DNA of 33,478 nt from an uncultured Agathobacter sp. (GTDB lineage Bacteria > Bacillota > Clostridia > Lachnospirales > Lachnospiraceae): positions 1 through 33,478 of the forward strand of contig CAMDYX010000024.1 of assembly GCA_945910395.1 (NCBI GenBank). The letters are read 5' to 3'. Positions 9,472 through 16,356 of this stretch are shown here, in pieces (position 1 is the first letter of the stretch; each line of letters begins with the position of its first letter). A program made the position numbers and the translations under genes. The notes beneath the pieces were generated by a model. It worked only from the letters and a program-made list of their open reading frames with translations, made no database searches and was not told the origin of the DNA.

Positions 9472-9503
9472 ATTATAACACAATATGTGCTGACGGCACA
9501 TAT
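9472..9503 (-). promoter_or_regulatory. pucR promoter region with perfect dyad
   Basis: On the minus strand a TATAAT -10 occupies 9477-9472. The -35 region is poor and is covered by a perfect inverted repeat, ATATGTGC-N5-GCACATAT (9483-9503). A weak -35 under an operator suggests a regulated, possibly activator-dependent promoter. The dyad also lies upstream of the divergent promoter at 9533-9560, so one bound protein could serve both. Confidence 0.5.
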
Positions 9504-9532
9504 AAAAGTGAAAAATTTAGGATAATAGGCCC

Positions 9533-9560
9533 TAGAAAACCAGAAAAAGAAAGCTATAAT
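9533..9560 (+). promoter_or_regulatory. Promoter candidate for the small ORF at 9645
   Basis: TAGAAA (9533-9538) lies 16 bases before a consensus TATAAT (9555-9560). Transcription would start near 9567, leaving a leader of about 78 bases before the ORF. Confidence 0.45.
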
Positions 9561-9644
9561 ATAGTTATAAGATACAAAAAACAATATGACATATAAGAAG
9601 TAGAATACACAGGAAACATAAAATATAAAGGGAGGGAGATTCTT

Positions 9645-9812
9645 ATGACAACATTCTCAACTGTAGGAATTGGAAATTTTACAACATACCATACGATACC
9701 GGAAGAATTGAAGAGTGAGCGTTACGAGTACTGCGAGCCGTTTTTCGAGAGAATCGGCAGGAGAAAAAATGAGAAGAGAAAGAGCTCTCTTCGGAGATTT
9801 TTCTTACTGTAA
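9645..9812 (+). CDS. Small protein of unknown function, 55 residues
   Basis: I do not recognise this protein. It begins MTTFSTVGIGNFTTYHTIPE and has an acidic, aromatic middle (SERYEYCEPFF). It ends in a strongly basic tail with about nine Arg/Lys among the last 17 residues, finishing RRFFLL. No membrane segment is evident and there is one cysteine. A very strong purine-rich Shine-Dalgarno site (GGGAGGGAG, 9630-9638) sits 6 bases before the ATG, a TATAAT lies upstream and a robust terminator follows at 9898. Together these make translation more likely than for a random frame of this length. It is divergent from pucR and convergent with the PHP gene. Confidence 0.5.
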   Translation: MTTFSTVGIGNFTTYHTIPEELKSERYEYCEPFFERIGRRKNEKRKSSLRRFFLL

Positions 9813-9897
9813 AGGAAGTGGGAGATGAGAACTGCTCCAAAAATAAACAGTTAGAACATCACAAAAGGAATCAAAAAGCAAATATAGCATAGCTCAT

Positions 9898-9943
9898 AAA
9901 GCAAGCAGCCGCGATATCTTCGGATATCACGGCTGCTTGCTTT
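9898..9943. terminator. Bidirectional terminator between the small ORF and the PHP gene
   Basis: A long stem of about 20 bp (AAAGCAAGCAGCCG then GATATC, paired with GATATC then CGGCTGCTTGCTTT) is closed by a TTCG tetraloop with one mismatch in the stem. A/T runs on both sides suit termination in both directions. It ends 8 bases before the stop of the minus-strand PHP gene. Confidence 0.88.
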
Positions 9944-9950
9944 ATATTGT

Positions 9951-10772
9951 CTAGGGTATTTGGTAAAAAACAGGCTTACGCTGCTTGAATACGGTAAAGT
10001 ACTCAAAACCTGCTTCCTTTAAAATAGAAGGTATCTTGGGAAAATCATAGGCCACATGCTCCGGCTTATGGGCATCGGAACCGATGGTGATGATTTCTCC
10101 GCCAAGCTTTCGGTAGCGTTTTAAGATGGCTTCGGTGGGATTTGGATGTCCTAATCCATATTTGAAGCCGGCAGAATTGATTTCAATCCCTTTGCCCTTT
10201 TGAATGAGCAACCGCAGAATCTCATCAATCACATCCTTGTACCTTTCATAGGAATAGAACTGATTGCGATTTGGGCCATAGCGGACAATATAGTCAATAT
10301 GACCGTAGACATCATAGTCTGCTTCGGAATGAATGTTTTCGATAATGCTTTCAAAATAATCCCGGTAGGCTTCTTCCTCCGAGCGTCCTTCGAAAAAGGC
10401 CGGATAATAGACATCTATGCAGCGGACACAGTGGGAAGAACCGATGACGACATCAAAAGGGTACTTTCTTGTGAGGGCAAGATTCTGTTTCACCACATGT
10501 GGCTGCAACCCAAGTTCAATTCCCCACAGAACCTCAAAGCCCGGTTGCTCGGAAGCGGCGGAGTTGTATTTTTTTTGCAACTCAGATATTTCGGCCCGAT
10601 AGGCATCTACATTCAGATCAAATAGGCCGGGAGTTTCTTTATAATCAAAATCCTGATGGTCGGTAAAGCATATTCCGTCCAGTCCTTTTTGTATTGCTGC
10701 CGAAATCATGTCCTTAGGATCGGCATCGCTGTCACCGGAAAAATGGCAGTGCATATGTGTGTCCCAGAGCAT
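9951..10772 (-). CDS. PHP-family phosphatase, histidinol-phosphatase type
   Basis: A 273-residue protein of the PHP metal-dependent phosphoesterase fold. Metal-ligand motifs appear in order: DTHMHCHFSGD at the N-terminus, CFTDHQDFDY near residue 40, GSSHCVRC near 110, YGHIDYIVRYG near 170 and IGSDAHKPEHV near 235. The spacing resembles HisJ/HisK-type histidinol-phosphatases, which dephosphorylate L-histidinol phosphate in histidine synthesis. No other his gene is in the window, so the substrate is inferred and a different phosphoester is possible. ATG 10772 is used because GGAGG lies 8 bases upstream. The upstream TTG at 10790 would place that Shine-Dalgarno site inside the coding region. Confidence 0.85.
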   Translation of the reverse strand: MLWDTHMHCHFSGDSDADPKDMISAAIQKGLDGICFTDHQDFDYKETPGLFDLNVDAYRAEISELQKKYNSAASEQPGFEVLWGIELGLQPHVVKQNLALTRKYPFDVVIGSSHCVRCIDVYYPAFFEGRSEEEAYRDYFESIIENIHSEADYDVYGHIDYIVRYGPNRNQFYSYERYKDVIDEILRLLIQKGKGIEINSAGFKYGLGHPNPTEAILKRYRKLGGEIITIGSDAHKPEHVAYDFPKIPSILKEAGFEYFTVFKQRKPVFYQIP

Positions 10773-10865
10773 AACGGAACCTCCTTCCAAAACGTGTACT
10801 GGTTGTACTGTTTTGTATAGAAAAAATTGTAAGGGTTTTAATGGTTTTTCGCAAGCAAAAATAAA

Positions 10866-11048
10866 TACCTATTGAGGAAATGTGTTCCCGAAGGAATCCT
10901 GCTATTTGAATCAGAACCTACTTTCGTTTGTAAAAAGCGTAACGGTACTAAATTCGCAATAAATTGCTCATTAAGTGCCGACGCTTTTTAAACGTTCTGA
11001 TTCAAATAGCAGGATTCTTTCTAAGGAACACATTTCAGAAATGGGATA
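10866..11048 (+). repeat. Repeat A, copy 3 (full length)
   Basis: A full copy with left end ACCTATTGAGGAAATGTGTT and right end GAACACATTTCAGAAATGGG. The stem-proximal sequence AATCCTGCTATTTGAATCAG is paired by its complement on the other arm. Where copies 2 and 4 read AATTTGCATATTTGAATCAG, both arms here carry the same changes (ATCCTGCTATTT), so the arms have changed together. It fills most of the gap between the PHP gene start and gap. It ends about 50 bases before the gap -35, outside the predicted gap transcript. Confidence 0.9.
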
Positions 11049-11096
11049 TAATAAAAACATTTAGTGAAAAAATTAACGAACTTGAAGAAAAAGGAC

Positions 11097-11125
11097 TTGA
11101 ACTTTCTACAAGAATTGGTTAAAAT
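11097..11125 (+). promoter_or_regulatory. gap promoter
   Basis: TTGAAC (11097-11102) and TAAAAT (11120-11125) are spaced by exactly 17 bases, with a leader of about 57 bases before the gap start. No CggR-like regulator gene precedes gap, unlike the Bacillus glycolytic operon. Confidence 0.65.
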
Positions 11126-11188
11126 GAAGTCAGTTTGGGAATACTTTTCCAAAAATATACATTTTAAATTCTTAGGAGGAATTAAAAC

Positions 11189-12190
11189 ATGGCAGTAAGA
11201 GTAGCTATCAATGGATTTGGCCGTATCGGTCGTCTCGCATTCAGACAGATGTTCAAGGCAGAAGGATATGAGGTTGTTGCAATCAACGATTTAACAAGCC
11301 CAAAAATGCTTGCACACTTATTAAAGTATGATTCTTCACAGGGAAAATACGCATTAGCTGATAAGGTAACAGCTGGTGAGGATTCCATTACTGTTGACGG
11401 ACAGACAATCAAGATCTACGCTTTCCCGGATGCAAACAATTGCCCATGGGGAGAATTAAAGGTAGACGTTGTATTAGAGTGCTCTGGATTCTATACAAGC
11501 AAAGAGAAGGCTCAGGCTCATATCAATGCTGGAGCTCGTAAGGTTGTTATTTCTGCACCAGCAGGAAACGATCTTCCTACCATCGTTTACAATGTTAACC
11601 ATACAACACTTAAGCCGGAAGATACCATTATCTCAGCAGCTTCTTGTACAACAAACTGCTTAGCACCAATGGCTAAGGCTCTTAATGATTTAGCAGGAAT
11701 TAAGGCTGGTATCATGACAACTGTTCATGCTTACACAGGAGATCAGATGATCCTTGACGGACCACAGAGAAAGGGTGACCTTAGAAGATCACGTGCAGGA
11801 GCTGTTAACATCGTTCCTAACTCAACAGGAGCAGCAAAGGCTATCGGTCTTGTTATCCCAGAGTTAAACGGAAAGCTCATCGGATCTGCACAGCGTGTAC
11901 CAACCCCTACAGGATCTACCACAATCTTAGTTGCAACTGTTGAGAAGTCAGTAACTAAGGAAGAAATCAATGCAGCTATGAAGGCAGCTTCTACCGAGTC
12001 CTTCGGATACAATGAGGAAGAGATCGTTTCTTCTGATATCGTAGGAAGCACCTATGGTTCTATCTTCGATGCTACCCAGACCATGGTTGGTCCAGATAAC
12101 CTTGTTCAGGTTGTTTCTTGGTATGATAACGAGAACAGCTACACCTCTCAGATGGTTCGTACAATTAAGTACTTCTCAGAGTTAGCATAA
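11189..12190 (+). CDS. gap: Glyceraldehyde-3-phosphate dehydrogenase
   Basis: This glycolytic enzyme oxidises glyceraldehyde 3-phosphate to 1,3-bisphosphoglycerate with NAD. It is 333 residues, the normal length. The Rossmann fold starts [11 protein letters not shown], and Asp34 in INDLTS supports NAD over NADP preference. The catalytic Cys153 is in SAASCTTNC and the assisting His180 in TVHAYTGDQ. The C-terminal [13 protein letters not shown] segment is typical. A perfect AGGAGG (11174-11179) fixes the start. Codon use is biased towards a few favoured codons, as expected for a highly expressed gene. A terminator separates it from pgk, so pgk probably receives a fraction of readthrough transcription. 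Confidence 0.98.
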   Translation: MAVRVAINGFGRIGRLAFRQMFKAEGYEVVAINDLTSPKMLAHLLKYDSSQGKYALADKVTAGEDSITVDGQTIKIYAFPDANNCPWGELKVDVVLECSGFYTSKEKAQAHINAGARKVVISAPAGNDLPTIVYNVNHTTLKPEDTIISAASCTTNCLAPMAKALNDLAGIKAGIMTTVHAYTGDQMILDGPQRKGDLRRSRAGAVNIVPNSTGAAKAIGLVIPELNGKLIGSAQRVPTPTGSTTILVATVEKSVTKEEINAAMKAASTESFGYNEEEIVSSDIVGSTYGSIFDATQTMVGPDNLVQVVSWYDNENSYTSQMVRTIKYFSELA

Positions 12191-12223
12191 TTCTTTTTGA
12201 AAAACTGAACAAAAAAACTTTTT

Positions 12224-12257
12224 AAGGTCCGGTCCGGATGGACCGGGCCTTTCTTTT
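12224..12257 (+). terminator. Terminator or attenuator between gap and pgk
   Basis: A 12-bp GC-rich stem, AAGGTCCGGTCC with GGACCGGGCCTT (one mismatch), has a GGAT loop and is followed by TCTTTTT. The pgk start is only 26 bases beyond it and no separate pgk promoter is evident. Partial termination would set a higher gap than pgk level. Confidence 0.85.
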
Positions 12258-12282
12258 TAAATATTATAAGGAGGACATACCT

Positions 12283-13506
12283 ATGTCATTAAACAAGAAG
12301 TCTGTTGATGATATCAACGTAAAAGGCAAAAGAGTACTCGTAAGATGTGATTTCAATGTTCCGTTAAAAGAGGGCGTGATCACAGATGAAACACGTATTG
12401 TAGCTGCTCTTCCTACAATCCAGAAGTTATTAAACGATGGTGGAAAGGTAATCCTTTGCTCACATCTTGGAAAGGTTAAGAACGGACCAAACGAAGGGGA
12501 GTCCCTTGCTCCTGTTGCAAAGAGACTTTCTGAGAAGCTTGGAAAGGAAGTTGTTTTCGTTTCTGACTACAACGTAACCGGCGAAGCTGCAACCGCCGCA
12601 GTAAACGCAATGAAAGAGGGAGATGTAGTTCTTTTACAGAATACACGTTTCCGTGGCGCAGAAGAAACAAAGAACGGTGAGGAGTTCTCTAAGGAGCTTG
12701 CAGATCTTGCTGATGTATATGTATGTGACGCTTTTGGTTCTTCCCACAGAGCACACGCTTCTGTAGCAGGAGTTACAAAGTTCATCTCTGCAAAGGGCGG
12801 AGAAAATGTAGTTGGATACTTAATGCAGAAGGAAATTGATTTCCTTGGAAATGCAGTTGAGAATCCGGTTCGTCCATTCGTTGCAATCCTTGGTGGAGCT
12901 AAGGTTGCTGACAAGCTTAACGTAATTGATAACCTTCTTGAGAAGGCAGATACCCTGATCATCGGTGGTGGTATGGCATACACCTTCTTAAAGGCTAAAG
13001 GATATGAGATTGGAAAATCCATGCTGGATGAGACCAAGATTGATTACTGTAAGGAAATGATGGCTAAGGCAGAAAAGCTTGGAAAGAAGATCCTTCTTCC
13101 GGTTGACGCTGTTACCATCGCAGAGTTCCCGAACCCAATCGATGCACCGGTTGAGACAGTAACCGTTGATGCAGAGAATATGCCGGCTGACCGTGAGGGC
13201 TGCGATATCGGACCTAAGAGCCGCAAGCTTTTCGCAGAGGCTGTTGCATCTGCTAAGACCGTTGTTTGGAACGGACCAATGGGTGTATTCGAAAATCCTA
13301 CTCTTGCAGCAGGTACACTTGCAGTGGCTGAGGCACTTGCTAAGGCTGATGCTACCACAATTATCGGTGGTGGAGATTCTGCAGCAGCAGTAAACCAGAT
13401 GGGACTTGGCGACAAGATGAGCCATATTTCTACCGGTGGCGGAGCTTCCCTTGAATTCTTAGAGGGTAAGGAATTACCGGGCGTTATGGCAGCTGATGAC
13501 AAATAG
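12283..13506 (+). CDS. pgk: Phosphoglycerate kinase
   Basis: This glycolytic enzyme transfers phosphate from 1,3-bisphosphoglycerate to ADP. At 407 residues it is near the usual bacterial length. Recognisable segments are [15 protein letters not shown] at the N-terminus, the SHLGK substrate loop, [20 protein letters not shown] mid-protein, [11 protein letters not shown] and the C-terminal [11 protein letters not shown] with [15 protein letters not shown] chose ATG 12283 because AAGGAGG (12268-12274) lies just upstream. An in-frame ATG at 12238 falls inside the gap terminator hairpin and would add residues unlike the family. Confidence 0.97.
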   Translation: MSLNKKSVDDINVKGKRVLVRCDFNVPLKEGVITDETRIVAALPTIQKLLNDGGKVILCSHLGKVKNGPNEGESLAPVAKRLSEKLGKEVVFVSDYNVTGEAATAAVNAMKEGDVVLLQNTRFRGAEETKNGEEFSKELADLADVYVCDAFGSSHRAHASVAGVTKFISAKGGENVVGYLMQKEIDFLGNAVENPVRPFVAILGGAKVADKLNVIDNLLEKADTLIIGGGMAYTFLKAKGYEIGKSMLDETKIDYCKEMMAKAEKLGKKILLPVDAVTIAEFPNPIDAPVETVTVDAENMPADREGCDIGPKSRKLFAEAVASAKTVVWNGPMGVFENPTLAAGTLAVAEALAKADATTIIGGGDSAAAVNQMGLGDKMSHISTGGGASLEFLEGKELPGVMAADDK

Positions 13507-13508
13507 AA

Positions 13509-13658
13509 ACGAATAAGACGAGCCAATGAAGCACGTGAGTATGCTTGCATACAGAACGTGCTTCATTGAGTGAGTTAACGAATCCGAGCAAGTAGCAACT
13601 TCGAAGAAGTTCGCGGATTGCGAGGAGTCGTAGGATTGCGGGAGCAATCCGTATTCGT
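13509..13658 (+). ncRNA. Structured intergenic element between pgk and tpiA
   Basis: This gap holds no ORF but folds on paper into a closed multi-branch structure. P1 is ACGAATA (13509-13515) with TATTCGT (13652-13658). P2 is CAATGAAGCACGT (13524-13536) with ACGTGCTTCATTG (13556-13568), a perfect 13-bp stem capped by GTATGC-TT-GCATAC. P3 is AATCCG (13581-13586) with CGGATT (13614-13619), enclosing AACTTC-GAA-GAAGTT (13597-13611). P4 is GGATTGC (13633-13639) with GCAATCC (13644-13650). It lacks a T tract, so it is not a plain terminator, and it ends about 32 bases before the tpiA start. It could be an RNA processing or stability element, a cis-regulatory RNA or a mobile structured repeat. I do not recognise it as a known class. 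Confidence 0.55.
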
Positions 13659-13690
13659 GTTAGGATTAAATTATTGAGGAGAATCTAAAA

Positions 13691-14437
13691 ATGGCAAGAA
13701 GAAAAATTGTAGCCGGCAACTGGAAGATGAACATGACTCCAAGCCAGGCTGTAAAATTAGTAGAAGAGTTAAAGCCACTTGTAGTTTCTGACAGCGTTGA
13801 TGTAGTTTACTGCGTACCGGCTATCGATATTGTTCCGGTTGTAGAGGCTGTAAAGGGAACAAACGTACAGATTGGTGCCGAGAATATGTACTTTGAGGAG
13901 AAGGGTGCTTACACCGGAGAAATCTCCGCAGAGATGCTTGTTGACGCAGGGGTTAAGTATGTTGTAATCGGACACTCTGAGAGACGTGATTATTTCAAAG
14001 AGGATGATGCTCTTTTAAACAAGAAGGTAAAGAAGGCAATTGAAGCAGGACTTACACCGATTCTTTGCTGTGGAGAATCTCTTGAGCAGAGAGAAATGGG
14101 TGTTACCCTTGACTGGATCAGACTTCAGATTAAGTCTGACCTTGCCGGAGTTGCAGCAGCAGACGTTGCAAACATGGTAATCGCCTACGAGCCAATCTGG
14201 GCAATCGGAACCGGAAAGACTGCTACTTCTGATCAGGCACAGGAGGTTTGCGGTGCAATTCGTGAGTGCATTAAGGAAATCTATGACGAGGCTACTGCTG
14301 AGGCTGTTCGTATTCAGTATGGCGGATCTGTAAATGCAGGAAATGCGGCAGAGTTATTTGCTAAGCCGGATATCGACGGAGGTCTTGTAGGAGGCGCTTC
14401 CCTTAAGGCTGATTTCGGAAAGATCGTAAATTATTAA
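13691..14437 (+). CDS. tpiA: Triosephosphate isomerase
   Basis: This enzyme interconverts dihydroxyacetone phosphate and glyceraldehyde 3-phosphate. It is 248 residues, the usual length of the TIM barrel. Active-site signatures are AGNWKMN (Lys12), VIGHSERR (catalytic His near 96), [14 protein letters not shown] (catalytic Glu near 168, followed by the flexible loop) and the phosphate-binding [17 protein letters not shown] site precedes the ATG. It follows pgk after the structured intergenic element and probably shares its transcript. The stop codon is followed directly, with no spacer, by repeat A copy 4. Confidence 0.98.
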   Translation: MARRKIVAGNWKMNMTPSQAVKLVEELKPLVVSDSVDVVYCVPAIDIVPVVEAVKGTNVQIGAENMYFEEKGAYTGEISAEMLVDAGVKYVVIGHSERRDYFKEDDALLNKKVKKAIEAGLTPILCCGESLEQREMGVTLDWIRLQIKSDLAGVAAADVANMVIAYEPIWAIGTGKTATSDQAQEVCGAIRECIKEIYDEATAEAVRIQYGGSVNAGNAAELFAKPDIDGGLVGGASLKADFGKIVNY

Positions 14438-14618
14438 TCCTATTTCGGAAAAGTGTTCCCGAATGAATTTGCATATTTGAATCAGAACCCACTCTCGTTT
14501 GTAAAAAGCATAGCGGTACTAAATTCGCAATAAATTGCTCATTAAGTGCCGATGCTTTTTAAACGTTCTGGTTCAAATTGCAAAATTCATTCTCGGGAAC
14601 ACAATTCCGAAAAGGGAT
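14438..14618 (+). repeat. Repeat A, copy 4 (full length, abuts tpiA stop)
   Basis: A full copy starting TCCTATTTCGGAAAAGTGTT on the base after the tpiA TAA and ending CACAATTCCGAAAAGGGAT. The internal AAGCATAGCGGTAC and GTGCCGATGCTTT arms differ from the other copies (CATAGC and GATGC instead of CGTAAC and GACGC) by changes that keep the stem paired. TTATTA before it and TATTA just after it could be remnants of a target duplication, but this is weak. Confidence 0.92.
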
Positions 14619-14638
14619 ACTATTAAAAAGTAAAAATG

Positions 14639-14678
14639 CAGCGTGTTTTCATAACTTGAAAGCACGCTGTTTTTTTTA
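14639..14678 (+). terminator. Terminator downstream of tpiA
   Basis: A 13-bp stem CAGCGTGTTTTCA with TGAAAGCACGCTG (one G-U pair) and loop TAACT is followed by eight T. It terminates the pgk-tpiA transcript after repeat A copy 4. Its right arm also contains the -35 element of the next promoter. Confidence 0.88.
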
Positions 14679-14684
14679 TATAAT
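14656..14684 (+). promoter_or_regulatory. Promoter of the CapA-like gene, nested in a terminator
   Basis: TTGAAA (14656-14661) lies exactly 17 bases before a consensus TATAAT (14679-14684). The -35 sits in the loop and right arm of the tpiA terminator, and its T tract forms the end of the spacer. Confidence 0.65.
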
Positions 14685-14722
14685 GTTCGTATATTTAGGC
14701 GAATTTTACGAATGAGGAAGTT

Positions 14723-16264
14723 ATGAAGAATAGAAAAAAGATAGCCCCATGGGTCATTTTGCTTAGTATGCTTTTGCTTGGAGTATTCTTATCAAGGGGA
14801 AGCCGGGTCTTTTCCTCGAAGGAAAAAGTAAGCGATACCATTCAAATGGAAGAGCAGAGGATACCGGAAGCATCCGTTGTTATAGAAGAGGAAAAAGCAG
14901 AAAATGTTCTGTCGGATCTGTCGGAGTCCTTTTCTGCCATATTGAATCAGGGAAAAGCAGGAATGTATTCGAACTATCCCATCGATGAAGCCTTTCTGCT
15001 TTGGGTGAATGCAAGGTACAAGGATGAGATAATCCGGGAACTGGCACAGGCCGCAATGGACGGAATTGAGGATTCCGAAGTTTGGTATGAAAAAACGGGA
15101 AGCAGCATTCATGTGCTATGGTTAGAATATTGTAATTCCTTAAATTATTCTTCCTATCTGCTTTCCAACGTTACCTGGCAGGAGACGGAAAGTACGGATC
15201 AGATCGTCATTGATTTTACAGGAGATATTAATTTTGATGAATCCTGGTATACGATGGAAGCTGCTGCAGAGCGGGATAATGGAATTTTCGACTGCTTTTC
15301 GGAGGATATTTTGCAGGAGCTTAAGTCCGCAGACATTACGATGGTAAATAATGAGTTTACCTATACTACAAGAGGAGAGCCGATACCGGGAAAATCCTAT
15401 ACCTTTCGGGCAGATCCAGATCAGGTAAGCAATCTGGAGCTGTTTGGAACGGATATCGTGTCTCTGGCAAATAATCATTCCTATGATTTTGGGGAAGTAT
15501 CTCTTTTGGATACCATGGAAACACTAAGAAATGCAGGGGTCGTATATGTTGGAGCAGGAGAAAACATACAGGAGGCAACGCTGCCACAGTTTTTTATTAT
15601 AAACGGAAGAAAGATTGCCTTTGTTGCAGCAACACAGATCGAAAAAAGTACACTATATACGAAGCAGGCAACGGAAGATGCAGCAGGTGTGCTTCGGACC
15701 TCAAATCCAAAGCAGTTTGTGGCAGAAATTGAGCAGGCAAAAAAGGTAAGTGACTATGTCATCGTATATGTACATTGGGGAACGGAAGGTATGCTGTACC
15801 CGGAGGAGGACCAAAAGAATCTTGCAAAGCAGTATGCAGAGGCTGGAGCTGATCTGATCGTGGGAAATCATTCCCACCGGCTGCAGGGGGCCTATTATGT
15901 GGAGGGAGTGCCTGTGTTTTACAGTCTTGGAAATTTCTGGTTTTCAGATGGAGCACTCTATACGACAATCCTGCAGGTAAGAATCGCAAAAGACGGAGAG
16001 ATGGAAGTCTCCATGCTGCCCTGTGTGCAGCAGGATATGACAACCTCTATGCTAAAAGAGGAAACGGAAATAAAGGATTTTTACGAATATGTGGCAGATA
16101 TCTCCGAAAATGTAGTGTTTGATGAAAATGGAACGATATCTCTGCAATCTACCGCCGGGGAGGGAACATATGTCTTTCAATCCGGCAGCCATTATGGCAC
16201 ACATTCCGGAGCCTATGATCTGCTGGGAAGAAGAATAGATATTGTGGGAAATTTGAGGAATTAG
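14723..16264 (+). CDS. CapA-family secreted or membrane-anchored protein
   Basis: A 513-residue protein with an N-terminal membrane anchor or signal sequence (MKNRKKIAPWVILLSMLLLG) and a long low-complexity linker. From about residue 155 there is a CapA-type metallophosphatase-like domain: VIDFTGDINFD, NNEFTYTTRGEP, ANNHSYDFGE, VYVHWGTEG, VGNHSHRLQG and FYSLGNFWFSD. Family members take part in poly-gamma-glutamate capsule synthesis or export, but most Clostridia homologues have no capB or capC nearby and none is seen here. A role in cell-surface polymer handling is therefore the most that can be said. It splits tpiA from gpmI and has its own promoter. Confidence 0.88.
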   Translation: MKNRKKIAPWVILLSMLLLGVFLSRGSRVFSSKEKVSDTIQMEEQRIPEASVVIEEEKAENVLSDLSESFSAILNQGKAGMYSNYPIDEAFLLWVNARYKDEIIRELAQAAMDGIEDSEVWYEKTGSSIHVLWLEYCNSLNYSSYLLSNVTWQETESTDQIVIDFTGDINFDESWYTMEAAAERDNGIFDCFSEDILQELKSADITMVNNEFTYTTRGEPIPGKSYTFRADPDQVSNLELFGTDIVSLANNHSYDFGEVSLLDTMETLRNAGVVYVGAGENIQEATLPQFFIINGRKIAFVAATQIEKSTLYTKQATEDAAGVLRTSNPKQFVAEIEQAKKVSDYVIVYVHWGTEGMLYPEEDQKNLAKQYAEAGADLIVGNHSHRLQGAYYVEGVPVFYSLGNFWFSDGALYTTILQVRIAKDGEMEVSMLPCVQQDMTTSMLKEETEIKDFYEYVADISENVVFDENGTISLQSTAGEGTYVFQSGSHYGTHSGAYDLLGRRIDIVGNLRN

Positions 16265-16278
16265 TACCCCCAAAAACC

Positions 16279-16306
16279 TTGCAATCGTTGAAAAATCATG
16301 TATTAT
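16279..16306 (+). promoter_or_regulatory. gpmI promoter candidate
   Basis: TTGCAA (16279-16284) and TATTAT (16301-16306) are spaced by 16 bases. The predicted start near 16313 would place the transcript 5' end a few bases before the hairpin at 16317. Confidence 0.45.
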
Positions 16307-16316
16307 AAGATAGGAG

Positions 16317-16339
16317 GCAAAGGTCCAGCAGACCTTTGC
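16317..16339 (+). promoter_or_regulatory. 5' leader hairpin of gpmI
   Basis: A perfect 9-bp stem, GCAAAGGTC-CAGCA-GACCTTTGC, ends 2 bases before the Shine-Dalgarno site AAGGAGG (16342-16348). At the predicted 5' end of the mRNA it could protect the message from 5' decay or tune ribosome access. It lacks a T tract, so it is not a terminator. Confidence 0.55.
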
Positions 16340-16356
16340 ATAAGGAGGATAAAAAA

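Noticed and set aside
10796-10810. Direct repeat GTACTG-N3-GTACTG before the PHP gene
   Set aside because: It is short and unsupported by a clear promoter; it could be chance.
12567-13550. Overlapping minus-strand frames of 145-168 codons opposite pgk
   Set aside because: They are antisense shadows of pgk, made open by its strong codon bias, with no start signals.
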